Below are positions 52,678-61,828 of a stretch of 64,000 nucleotides of DNA, one piece after another (the stretch's first letter is position 1; every line of letters starts with the position of its first letter). The notes beneath the pieces are model-generated. The model did no database searches. It was not told the origin of the DNA and saw only the letters and a list, made by a program, of their open reading frames with translations. Location: contig CAVYEZ010000014.1 of the NCBI GenBank assembly GCA_963767685.1, forward strand, positions 62,001 to 126,000. Direction: 5' to 3'. The translations under genes and the position numbers were made by a program. The DNA is from Trebonia sp963767685. GTDB lineage: Bacteria > Actinomycetota > Actinomycetes > Streptosporangiales > Streptosporangiaceae.

Positions 52678-53945
52678 CTGGGCGACAAAATCGCGTGACC
52701 CAGCGGATCGGTGTCTTCGGTCTTTTGGGGACCGGGAACTCTGGCAATGAGGCATCGCTGGAGTCAATGCTTAGCTACCTGCGGGCTAGTCACCCAGAGG
52801 CTGTCATTGATGCCATGTCCGCGGGGTTCGAGCAACCGCCGGTCAAGCATGGCATCGCCACCACCCCGTTGAAATGGTATGAATACCATGAAAACGCGCC
52901 ACGACCGGTCCGGCCCCTCTTGAGGATACTCGGGAAAGCTATCGATCCGCTCCGTATATTCCTTTGGGTGCGCGCTCACGACTCTGTCATCGTGCCGGGA
53001 ATGGGCGTCCTTGAGGACACCACGCCGGTGCGGGCATATGGGTTTCCACTTGCCTTGTTCCTGCTCGCCGCGGCCGGACGCGTGTGCCGGGTAAAGGTGG
53101 CACTAGTAAGTGTCGGCGCGAGCATTGTAAGGAAGCGGGCAACTCGCTTCCTGTTCAGCCGTTGCGCCAGTATGGCTACATACCGATCCTATCGCGATGA
53201 CTACTCAATGCAAGCCGTGCGCCAGGCCGGCGTCGACACCTCGGGAGATCGCGTCTACCCCGACTTGGCCTTTAGCCTGCCTACCCCACCTTTCGATCCC
53301 GGCAACCAGTCGCTAGTGGGCGTAGGCATAATGGATTACAACGGTGGCAGCAACGACCGCGCCAGGGCTACCGACTTGCACTCGTCTTACTTCGACAAGA
53401 TGACAGCTTTCGTCCGCTGGCTGCTTGCAAACGGTTATGATGTGCGGTTCTTCGGCGGCGATGACCTGTGGGACTATGCGATTGCCGATAAGATCACCGA
53501 TCATATCCGCCGGCAATGCCCCGACATTGATGTGACGGCCCGGGTAACGGCAGATCCGTTCGGCTCCTACGCGGAGTTGCTAACCGAAATGAACCGTGTC
53601 GGTACGATGGTTGCCACGCGCTATCACAACGTGCTTGGCGCGCTCAAGCTAAGCAAGCCGACGATTGCAGTCGGTTACGCACACAAGTTTGTGCCGCTGA
53701 TGGAGAGCATGGGGCTGGCAGAGTTCACGCAGTTCGCCGACAACTTCGACGTTGATCTACTTATCAGGCAATTCGAAGCCATCCAGCGCCGTCGAGCCGA
53801 GCTCGTTCCTGAACTGCAGCGGCGAAACGCCGCCAAGGCGGAAAGCCTGGCCGAGCAGTTCGCAGCCCTTTCCGATCTGCTCTTCGATGACGTGCGGCCA
53901 GGTAAGGTATCAGCGGCGGCCGCTGAACGATCAGCTACACGATGA
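52674..53945 (+). CDS. Polysaccharide pyruvyl transferase family protein
   Basis: 423 residues from ATG 52674, overlapping the previous stop. Family marks: GLLGTGNSGNEASLESML at the start, GVGIMDYNGG, and TMVATRYHNVLGALKLSKPT with the His that binds phosphoenolpyruvate-type donors. It would add a ketal pyruvate to a hexose of the repeat unit, giving negative charge. Confidence 0.88.
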   Translation: MTGRQNRVTQRIGVFGLLGTGNSGNEASLESMLSYLRASHPEAVIDAMSAGFEQPPVKHGIATTPLKWYEYHENAPRPVRPLLRILGKAIDPLRIFLWVRAHDSVIVPGMGVLEDTTPVRAYGFPLALFLLAAAGRVCRVKVALVSVGASIVRKRATRFLFSRCASMATYRSYRDDYSMQAVRQAGVDTSGDRVYPDLAFSLPTPPFDPGNQSLVGVGIMDYNGGSNDRARATDLHSSYFDKMTAFVRWLLANGYDVRFFGGDDLWDYAIADKITDHIRRQCPDIDVTARVTADPFGSYAELLTEMNRVGTMVATRYHNVLGALKLSKPTIAVGYAHKFVPLMESMGLAEFTQFADNFDVDLLIRQFEAIQRRRAELVPELQRRNAAKAESLAEQFAALSDLLFDDVRPGKVSAAAAERSATR

Positions 53946-55252
53946 GAGACTTTGAGAAGTCCCAAGCGCATGTGACGGCGGCCCATAGCGTGATCCCTGG
54001 CGGGTCACATACTTACGCAAAGGGCGATGACCAGTACCCGGCAGGGATGGCGCCGGTCATTGAGCGCGGCTTCGGCTGCCGCGTGTGGGACATCGATGGC
54101 AACGAGTACATTGAATTCGGCAGCGGGCTGCGGGCCAACCTGCTCGGCCACGGACATGAGCCGGTGCTGCGGGCGGCCCGGGATGCCATGGCTGTCGGGC
54201 TCAACTTTGTCCGGCCGCACCGGATAGAACTCGAAGCGGCACACCGGCTCCTGGAACTTATTCCTAGTGCGGAGATGGTGAAGTTCGGGCTCAACGGTTC
54301 GGATGCGACGACGGCGGCCGTCCGCCTGGCGCGCGCTTACACCGGCCGGGACAAGGTTGCAGTGTGCTGTGACCACCCGTTCTTCTCTACCGATGACTGG
54401 TTCATCGGCACTACCGCGATGTCCGCCGGCATCCCGGATGCGATCAAGCATCTTTCGGTTGGGTTCGCTTACAACGACCTGGACGATCTCGCTCATGTCA
54501 TCGCCGCCCATCCCGGTGAGATAGCCGCGGTAGTGCTGGAGGCCGAGACGGTGCAGGCACCCGCGCCTGGTTACTTCGCTGCGCTGCGCAGGATGTGCGA
54601 TACGCACGGAATCCTCATCATTCTCGATGAGATGATCACGGGATTCCGGTGGCACGCGCGCGGCGCCCAGTTTGTCTACGGGATAGACCCCGACCTGACG
54701 ACCTTCGGCAAAGGCCTTGCGAACGGGTTCCCAGTTTCCGCGCTGACGGGCCGCCGGGACGTTATGCGGCTGGGCGGCTTCGCCGACGATGCGGATCGGG
54801 TCTTCCTCCTGTCACAGACCGCCGGCGGGCAACCGTGGACCCTGGCGGCCATGATGGCGGCCATTGACATCTACGACCGTGAGCAGACGGCGGCACAGCT
54901 GGCCGAAATCGGCGCGAGCCTCCGGCGTGGCGTCGAGCAGGTAGTCGCCGCGGCTGGGTTGAGCGACTTCTTCCAGTTGCGCGGCCGGGACTGCAACCTC
55001 GTCTATGTCGCCCGCGACGCCTCAGGGAATCCCAGCCAGGACTTCCGCACGCTCGTCCTGCAGGAGTTTCTTGACCACGGGATCTTGGCGCCGTCCTTTG
55101 TGGTGAATGCCGCCCACGACTCAACTGCGATCAAACAGACTGTTGAGGTCGTCGCCGAGCTGATGCCGGTGTACCGGCGCGGCCTGGAGCACGGCGTGGA
55201 TCAGGTTCTTCGTGGTCGGCCTGTCCGCCCCGCGATCCGGGTGCGCGGCTAG
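53942..55252 (+). CDS. Class III aminotransferase (glutamate-1-semialdehyde mutase-like)
   Basis: 436 residues from ATG 53942, overlapping the previous TGA. PLP-enzyme features: LNGSDATTAAVRLARAYTGR, LIILDEMITGFRWHARGAQF and TTFGKGLANGFPVSAL with the PLP Lys. Versions in glycan loci are not heme enzymes but amino-transfer or epimerising enzymes on sugars or side chains. Coupled to the pyruvyl transferase and glycosyltransferase, it likely makes an amino substituent. Confidence 0.87.
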   Translation: MRDFEKSQAHVTAAHSVIPGGSHTYAKGDDQYPAGMAPVIERGFGCRVWDIDGNEYIEFGSGLRANLLGHGHEPVLRAARDAMAVGLNFVRPHRIELEAAHRLLELIPSAEMVKFGLNGSDATTAAVRLARAYTGRDKVAVCCDHPFFSTDDWFIGTTAMSAGIPDAIKHLSVGFAYNDLDDLAHVIAAHPGEIAAVVLEAETVQAPAPGYFAALRRMCDTHGILIILDEMITGFRWHARGAQFVYGIDPDLTTFGKGLANGFPVSALTGRRDVMRLGGFADDADRVFLLSQTAGGQPWTLAAMMAAIDIYDREQTAAQLAEIGASLRRGVEQVVAAAGLSDFFQLRGRDCNLVYVARDASGNPSQDFRTLVLQEFLDHGILAPSFVVNAAHDSTAIKQTVEVVAELMPVYRRGLEHGVDQVLRGRPVRPAIRVRG

Positions 55253-55266
55253 CGCATGTGCGGCGG

Positions 55267-56520
55267 TCACATTATCGGTTCAGGCTGAACTCCAGGCGGG
55301 TCTGCCGCTTGGACCCGGAGCAGCGACGCCGCTATAACAAGTTCCATAAGGTACATCGAGGGAGCGGAGAAGGCATCCTCGGTAAATGAGGCCAACAGGC
55401 AATAGACGACCAGGAAGAGGATGACTGCCCGCTGCAGGCCAGGTGGCTGAAAGAAGGCCGCGATAAGCAGGAAGGCAATCATCAAAGCGCATACGCAGAC
55501 GCCAACGAGTCCTTCTTGTTGGTAGGAGGACAGCCAGTTACTGTCGATGGGCAAGCCGTCGATACTCGCGTTAGAGAGACCGAATCCGAAGATCTCCTGG
55601 AATAGATTGCGCGGCTCGTCGAGCACAAGTGCCCAGAAGTTGGTCCGGCCGGTCAGTGTGGTGAGATCTTCGGTGGCTTGACCGCGAGCTAGCCAAGTGG
55701 TTATAAGGCCAGTAACGGTAACGGTAGCCACCGATGCGAAGAGCGCGATCCATCCGAAGAACCGCCGGACCCGGTGGTTGACCACGAAAAGGCTCATTCC
55801 AGAGACGAGGATGCCTGCCCCTAGGCCGAGTAGGGCGGTCCGTGTATGCGTGAGGATAAGGATCACCAGGCAGAACGTGACGCCCGCAATAGCAGCACGT
55901 CCGGAAACGCGGTGGCCAACCCAGAGCAGGATCGTCAACCCGGCCGCCACGGCCGCGTACTGAGCGACCTGAGTAGGCGGCATCGACCAGATGATTCCGG
56001 AGAGCCGGTTATCGAAGGAGAAGGCCTTACCCGGACGGATGCACATGCCGACGGCCACGGAGATGACCAGTGTATAGAGCACGCGAAAATGCCAGCGGAA
56101 GAGCATCATGTCGCGGCGGCCCCACCAAGGGGTCAACAGCCAGAGCGCAACTACAAACTCGACGAATCGGAATGTTCGGTAGTAGGTCCCCAGTGGATTT
56201 GGTTGCGTCGCAGATATAATCCCGTCGATGGCGAGCAACCCGACTAGGCAAAGGAAAATATTTGGGCGTAGCTTCAACTTGGGGTTTACGGTTAGTAGCA
56301 GCAAAAGTGCAAGTGGTAGCGCGCCATTTGGCAGCAGCTTCCCTACCTTCGACGGAAGCGAGATGAATTCTTGACCGGGCGAGTAGGTCAGGGTGTTGAA
56401 GATCAGCAACGCGTATGCGGTTTTGACCCGGCGCCTTATCGAGCGTTCCTTCGCTGCGAGGGGGTCGACTCGCAGAGCTCCCGAGTAGCGGTGCGGGCTT
56501 GCGACGGACATGCTGATCAC
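55267..56520 (-). CDS. O-antigen polymerase/ligase-like membrane protein
   Basis: 417 residues from ATG 56520 (GAGG upstream; ATG 56511 also possible). Ten or more hydrophobic segments with a large outer loop and the Wzy/WaaL region ILILTHTRTALLGLGAGILV followed by TGRTNFWALVLDEPRNLFQE. It should polymerise flipped units outside the membrane. It is separate from the polymerase-like half of the fusion at 23004, so the locus has two such domains. Confidence 0.85.
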   Translation of the reverse strand: MISMSVASPHRYSGALRVDPLAAKERSIRRRVKTAYALLIFNTLTYSPGQEFISLPSKVGKLLPNGALPLALLLLLTVNPKLKLRPNIFLCLVGLLAIDGIISATQPNPLGTYYRTFRFVEFVVALWLLTPWWGRRDMMLFRWHFRVLYTLVISVAVGMCIRPGKAFSFDNRLSGIIWSMPPTQVAQYAAVAAGLTILLWVGHRVSGRAAIAGVTFCLVILILTHTRTALLGLGAGILVSGMSLFVVNHRVRRFFGWIALFASVATVTVTGLITTWLARGQATEDLTTLTGRTNFWALVLDEPRNLFQEIFGFGLSNASIDGLPIDSNWLSSYQQEGLVGVCVCALMIAFLLIAAFFQPPGLQRAVILFLVVYCLLASFTEDAFSAPSMYLMELVIAASLLRVQAADPPGVQPEPIM

Positions 56521-56548
56521 TTGTTACCTCGCATCTGCAGCCATTGCA

Positions 56549-57539
56549 TCAGGACCAGATGTCACGCGCGATGTTGAGTACGACGCGTGTCCCAAGATGG
56601 TCAAGTTTAACCGGCAGTTCCGTCATGTGGTCTAGGGCGAGCCGCACCTGTCGCTGGTGTTCGACCGGGCACAGGACCAGCATGAAGCCGCCGCCGCCCG
56701 CACCGCTGATCTTGGCACCCGTAGCGCCTGCGTCCAGCGCCAGGCTGACTGCCGTTTCGATCTGCCGTTGGAGACTCCGCTGGCCAGCTTCGTTTGGCCT
56801 CCCAGCTTTCCCGGACCGCCGGCCCGATGCCGTCCACGTTGCCGTCGCGAAGTTGCTCGACCGCCAGGTCGGCTAGGCGGCACAGCCGGTCAAGGTGCGG
56901 GCGGGTGGACGTGACTTTGGCACTTTGCTCGGCCAGGATGGTATTCGCGTTCCGGGTTACCCCGGTGTAGAACAGCATGATCTGGCGCTGTAGGGCACGG
57001 CGGGCTGCCGCGATCGAGCGCGATCTCGTCTGCGCGACTTCTTCGCCGGGGCCGAAGCTGAGGTCCCGGATACCGCCCAAGGGCCGCGATGTACTGGTCT
57101 TGCTTGCCGATCGGCTTCCCGCATCGCTCGATCTCGATCTCGCAGGCCCGTTCGGCCAGCTCCCGCGCGGATACCTGCCGGCCGCGGTAGGCGTACAGCG
57201 CGTTGAGCAGCCCGACCGTCACTGTTGAGGAAGAGCCGAGTCCCGAGCCCGCCGAGGGGATATCCGCGAGCGTCGTGATCTCGACTCCGCTGGTTACTCC
57301 GGTCATCAGCATGGCCTCCCGGACGAGCTCATGCTCGAGGTCTTCGACCTTGGGAGACGATCTCCTTCTTCGAGTAGTTCACGTAGATGTCATCATCGAA
57401 CCGCTGCTTGACGATGACGTATATGTACTTGTCGATGGCGCAGTTGAGGACCCGGCCGCCGTTCTCGCGGTAGTAGTCGGGCAAGGTCTGTGCCGCCGCC
57501 GAGCAAGCCGATCCTTAGCGGCGTCTGCGTGATGATCAT
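56549..57539 (-). pseudogene. hddA: Heptose-7-phosphate kinase (GHMP family), frameshifted
   Basis: ATG 57539 starts MIITQTPLRIGLLGGGTD. After a shift come NCAIDKYIYVIVKQRFDDD and YVNYSKKEIVS, then GVTSGVEITTLADIPSAGSG, GLGSSSTVTVGLLNALYAYR and KQDQYIAALG. After another shift come GIRDLSFGPGEEVAQ and NANTILAEQSAKV, and the end reads ARDIWS then TGA at 56549. GLGSSST is the GHMP ATP site. It resembles D-glycero-D-manno-heptose 7-phosphate kinase, the second step of the GDP-heptose route. At least four one-base indels interrupt it; no nonsense codon is needed to explain the breaks. Confidence 0.7.
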
Positions 57540-58240
57540 CGTCGCGGCCCGGGCGGGCCATTCCTTCCTGGCTCGACGGTATGCCTCTGGGGTGCCGATA
57601 TCGAGGAAATAGCTGTCCACTGCCACCACTTGGGCCCGGCCGACGAGCGCGGCAGCAGGTGGTATCCGATATCGACGGGCGGATCTGGCCGATCTCGTCG
57701 AGCACGGCTGGGCTGAACGCGTACATCCCCGCATTGACCAGGTCGGAAGTCGGCTGAGGCGGCTTCTCCGCGAAGCCCGGCATCCGGCCGGCGTCGTCTA
57801 TCTCAAGAACGCCGCCGGCCGACGGGTTCTCCGAGTGGAACGCCGTCAGGGTGGCCATTGCGCCCCCGGCGCGGTGCGCGTCGATCAGGTGCCTGCAAGT
57901 CAAAATCGGTCAGGTTGTCGGCGTTGCAGGCCAGGAAGAACTCCTCGCCTGCGACCCAGTCGCCGGTTGGTCAGCAGCGTTCCCGCGCTGCCGAGCAGTT
58001 CGGCTCGAAGATCAGCCGCACCGACGGCGGGCCGGTGCGCTGGCGGCGACGTGCTGGCGCACGACTTCCGGGAGATGATGCAGGTTAACCAGGACCTCAG
58101 TCCACGCCGGCCCGGTCGAACGCGTCAAGCCAGATGTCGAGCAGCGGCCGGTCGTCAATGGCCACCATGCACTTGGGGATGGTGTCGGTGATCGGCCTCA
58201 GCCTGCTGCCGATCCCGGCGGCGAGCAGGAATGCCTTCAT
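57536..58240 (-). pseudogene. hddC: Sugar-1-phosphate nucleotidyltransferase, frameshifted
   Basis: ATG 58240 overlaps the epimerase stop as ATGA and begins MKAFLLAAGIGSRLRPITDT, PKCMVAIDDRPLLDIWLDAF. After a shift EVLVNLHHLPEVVRQHV, then after others LIDAHRAGGAMATLTAFHSE, VLEIDDAGRMPGFAEKPPQP, VNAGMYAFSPAVLDEI and DSYFLDIGTPEAYRRARKEW. A nucleotidyltransferase of the HddC type that would join heptose-1-phosphate and GTP; the base preference cannot be read from sequence. At least three indels. Confidence 0.66.
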
Positions 58241-59359
58241 CTCGCCGCCGGCCTTCCGGACCACGCCGAGGGCGCGCATCTGGGCGTTGGCCTGGTCCAG
58301 CACGCCGTCCAGCCCATCCAGGCCGGCCGAGCCACTCTGCGTACGCGCGAACCGAATCGACCGGGGTCCGCCGCGGCTCCCAGCCGAGCTTTCGCAGCGT
58401 GCTGATATCCGACAGGATGTGCCGCGTGTCGCCGAACCGGTACTCGCCGGTGATCCTCGCCGCCAGGCCGGACCCGTACTGGCGCATGACGATGTCGGCG
58501 AACTCCTTGGTCGTCACGGCTGCGCCGCCGGCCACGTTATACACATTGCCGGGCGCCCGGTCGTCATCGAGGACGAGCACGTTAGCGTCCACCACGTCGT
58601 CAATATTCACGTAATCCCGGATCGCCCGCCCGTCCTCGTACACCGTCGGAGCGGCACCCTGCTTGATAGCTGAGGCAGAAGATACGGCAGGCGCCCGAGT
58701 ACGCGTTGTAAACCGACTGGCGCGGCCCCTGGACAATGCTGTAGCGCAGGGCGACCGTATCGATGCCATACCTGCGGCCCAAGTTGATGGCCACCATCTC
58801 TTCGCCCAGCTTGGACATGCCGTAGGCATTCTGCGGGTTAGAGATGCGCTCCGGTGTGGCCAGCATCTCCATGGGGCCGCCGCAGCTGCGGGCACGGGAT
58901 CTCCCATTCGCCCGCCGCGAGCAGCTCTTCCGGGCGCATGCCCGGAAGCTGGTCCCCGTCAGACGGGCAGCGGTAGAGACCCTCGCCCATCGCCGACTGG
59001 GATGACGCCACGACGACGCGGGCGATGTCCAGGCGTTCGGCGACGATGATCTCGTAGATCAGCGCCGTGGAGACCACGTTCACGTCGTAGAACCGGGCGA
59101 AGTCCGGCAGGTAGTCCTGGTACGCGGCGAAGTGGTAGACGGCATCCACCCGGCGCAGCAGGTTGCCGAGCAAGCTCGCGGTTGCGGACATCGCCGTGGT
59201 AGAAGTCGATCTCGGAGCTGAGATAAGCAGGCTTGCGGCCGTCCCGGTGCACCGGCTGGGTCAGCGCGTCCAGCACGATGAGGTCATGCCCGAGGCGAGC
59301 AGCCGATCGCAGGTGTGCGATCCGATGAACCCCGCACCCCCGGTGACAAGGATCTTCAT
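58237..59359 (-). pseudogene. NAD-dependent sugar epimerase/dehydratase, frameshifted
   Basis: ATG 59359 starts MKILVTGGAGFIGSHTCDRL, then after shifts LSSEIDFYHGDVRN, RRVDAVYHFAAYQDYLPDFA, VVASSQSAMGEGLYRCPSDG, NPQNAYGMSKLGEEMVAINL with the Tyr-xxx-Lys, and RDYVNIDDVVDANVLVLDDD. About 370 residues if joined. An extended SDR in a heptose cluster may change the heptose (4,6-dehydration or epimerisation). It starts inside the glycosyltransferase stop (ATGA) and ends in the nucleotidyltransferase start. Confidence 0.7.
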
Positions 59360-60508
59360 CGCCTGCGCTCCTTTCGTTTCGCTGCGACCTCGCGGTAGAC
59401 GTCCAGGGTCTGTGACCCGGTAGCGGCCCAGCTGAACTGGCTCGCGCGCGCGAAGCCCAAGGTCGAGCAGCCGATCCCGGTGGCCCGGCTGGGCCGCCTC
59501 GACGATCGCCCGGGCGAGGGAGTCCGGCGCCTTGGGGTCGGCCAGGAGCGCCGCTCCACCGGCGGTCTCGGGCATGGCGCTCACGTTGGATGTCACGACC
59601 GGGCAGCCGCAGGCCATGGCCTCCAGGATCGGCAGCCCGAACGTTTCGTTCAGCGACGGGTAGACGAATACGTCCGCCGCCCGGTAGAAGTTGACCGTTT
59701 CTTCCAGGGAAACCCCGCCGACGAACACCACGTCGTCCCCGATGCCAAGCTCGGCGGCGAGGGCATTGAACTCGGCCAGATACTTCTCATCCCGCCCGGC
59801 TCCCACGATCGCGAGTTGCCGCCCGGGAAGCTCATTGCGGGCGAGCGCCCACGCCCGGAGCAGCCCATCACAGTTCTTGTACGCCCACAGCGACGAGACG
59901 AAGAGACGAACGGCTTCGTGACGCCGTGGGAGGCGACTGGGTGCGGGCCAGGTCGGCGTCGCCTGGCGTGAAGAGCGATGGTCAACGGCCTCGTTGATGA
60001 GCTTGAGCTTGGCCGGGTCGACGTCCAGGTAGTCGCATAACCTCCGAGCGCAAGCTCTCCGAGTTGATGATGATCGCGTCCGCCAGCTTGACGGAGCGTC
60101 GGGTAGCTTCAGTTGCCGGTACAGCCGCGCCGCCGGCCCGATCGATGCCGGGCGTAGTGAACGCGTGCATGGTCTTCAGGTGCATGACGAGCGAGCACGC
60201 GGGTTGACCAGTGGCGCCATGAGGGTGTTGAAGACGTCGATGCGGTTGAGCGGGAGGCGGATGGGCGAGTACAGGTGCTCGCTCGCGGTGCGCGCGTTGC
60301 GCCGCTCGTTCGACCACGGGAACATGATGTATTTCACGTCCGGCCCGTACCCCTGGTGGAGATGCCGTGATTTGGGGCTGACCACTAGGTGGAGTTCCTC
60401 GCCTCGGTCTAGCCGCTTGGCCATTTCCGGGATGACCCGAGTCCAGAACCAGTGCGCACCTGACGGATGCTCCGGGTGCTCACTGAGAAGGTTGATAGCG
60501 ACGCGCAT
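59356..60508 (-). pseudogene. Family 4-type glycosyltransferase, frameshifted
   Basis: ATG 60508 starts MRVAINLLSEHPEHPSGAHW and continues VVSPKSRHLHQGYGPDVKYI. After a shift: HLKTMHAFTTPGIDRAGGAA, SVKLADAIIINSESLRSEVM. After further shifts: LFVSSLWAYKNCDGLLRAWA, ELGIGDDVVFVGGVSLEETV, NETFGLPILEAMACGCPVVT (the E-x7-E motif). About 380 residues when joined. Probably transfers the heptose or its derivative to the growing unit. Confidence 0.72.
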
Positions 60509-60562
60509 CTGTTGCCGCGGATTCTTCCGTTTCGTCCGGTGTCAGGGGCGATGGCAACGGAC

Positions 60563-61238
60563 TCAGAACACCGTTGCCGAGATCGTGTCCGCCGTCATCC
60601 GCGACTGGCGGATGTACTGGGCCAGGGCGTGCATGACGGCTTGGTGGAGATCCTCAACGATCCCGTAGTTGGTGCACTCGAAGTGGATCGCGACGTCGGC
60701 CAGTGTCCGGGCCGCGCCGCCTTCGAATCCGGTAATGGCGATCGTGTGCAGGCCGTTGTCCTGGCCCAGGTCAGCGCCTGCAGGATATTCGGCGAATCGG
60801 CCGGATGAGGAGATGGCGACCAGCACGTCTCCGGGTACCGCGTGGGACTGCAACTGGTAGGTGAAGACGTCCTCGTAACCAAATCGTTGGCGATCGCGGT
60901 GAGCAATTCGACGTTGTTGCTGAGGCTTCCCACCCTGGGCAGCAAGTCGGTCTTGGCCCGGATCCCTTTCGTGTGGTCGCAGACCAAGTGGTTCGCGATC
61001 GACGCGGACCCGCCATTGCCGCACGAGAAGACCTCGCGCCCCGCAGGTACCCTCCGTGCAGGATGGCGGCAGCGCGGTCGAACTCTGCGAATCGAGTGTC
61101 TTCCACGCCTGCGCCATTTCGTCGGCGTAGGCCTCAAGATAAGCGGCAGCGGAGTCATAGGGCACGGCGCCGGGAAACTTAGGCGGGATCGACACGTCGC
61201 GCGGCACCTGCGTGGCCGGATCGAGATGCCGAAGTCAT
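60563..61238 (-). pseudogene. gmhA: Sedoheptulose-7-phosphate isomerase (SIS domain), frameshifted
   Basis: ATG 61238 overlaps the phosphatase stop (ATGA). The frame shifts near 61205 to YDSAAAYLEAYADEMAQAWK, then to FDRAAAILHGGYLRGA, FSCGNGGSASIANHLVCDHT and KGIRAKTDLLPRVGSLSNN, then to GYEDVFTYQLQSHAVPGDVL, VAISSSGRF and CTNYGIVEDLHQAVMHALAQ. GmhA converts sedoheptulose-7-phosphate to D-glycero-D-manno-heptose-7-phosphate in the cytoplasm, the first step of the route. Three or four indels; all catalytic segments are present in pieces. Confidence 0.75.
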
Positions 61239-61828
61239 ACGGCAACATGCTCCAAGATGAAGGGGGCTGCGGCGGCCAGGCTCGGGAACGACCACACCCG
61301 TGGCCGCTCCTGGTCGTCAGGTCCTAGGTAGATGGCCGAGGCGCCGGTCGTCTTGAGCGAGGCCAACATCCTCCGGACGGTCGCCGACCACCCAGGACGC
61401 GGTCAAGTCAAGACCGAGAGCGATGGCGGCGGCCTGCGCCATCCCCGGCCGTGGCTTGCGGTCGTCGCTCGTCGCGAGCGAATGCCTCGACGACTCCATC
61501 CGGGATGGTATGGGCAGAAAAGGAACAGATCGAACTGCGCCATGGTACTTGGCGAGATGCTCGGCGATATGCCGGTGTACTTGGCTGACATCGTCGAGGC
61601 CGTAAACCCGCGAGCGACGCCCGCTTGGTTGGTCACGACAGCGACGGGAATGCCGGCCCGGTTGAAGCTCGCGATCGCTTCCGCGGCCCCGTCGATGAAT
61701 TCGACCCGGTCGATCGAGCCCACGTAGCCGTGGTCAACAATGATCGTGCCATCGCGGTCCAGCAAGATCCCGGGCTTCTCGCCCCTTGCCGGCTTGCCCG
61801 GCATGGGCCGAGCCGTCATGGTCGTCAC
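61235..61828 (-). pseudogene. gmhB: Heptose-1,7-bisphosphate phosphatase (HAD), frameshifted
   Basis: GTG 61828 overlaps the flippase stop. HAD motifs: GILLDRDGTIIVDHGYVGSI, AVVTNQAGVARG, the zinc-loop start CPYHP, then after shifts RKPRPGMAQAAAIALGLDLT and WVVGDRPEDVGLAQ. The end reads LAAAAPFILEHVAV then TGA at 61235. Around 195 residues. It removes the 7-phosphate, making heptose-1-phosphate for the nucleotidyltransferase. Confidence 0.73.

Noticed and set aside
57393..58303. Apparent in-frame fusion of epimerase, nucleotidyltransferase and kinase
   Set aside because: No stop separates the local frames at 58240 and 57539, but both places have the ATGA pattern of overlapping stop and start. 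Nearby indels have shifted the frames, so separate genes are more likely.
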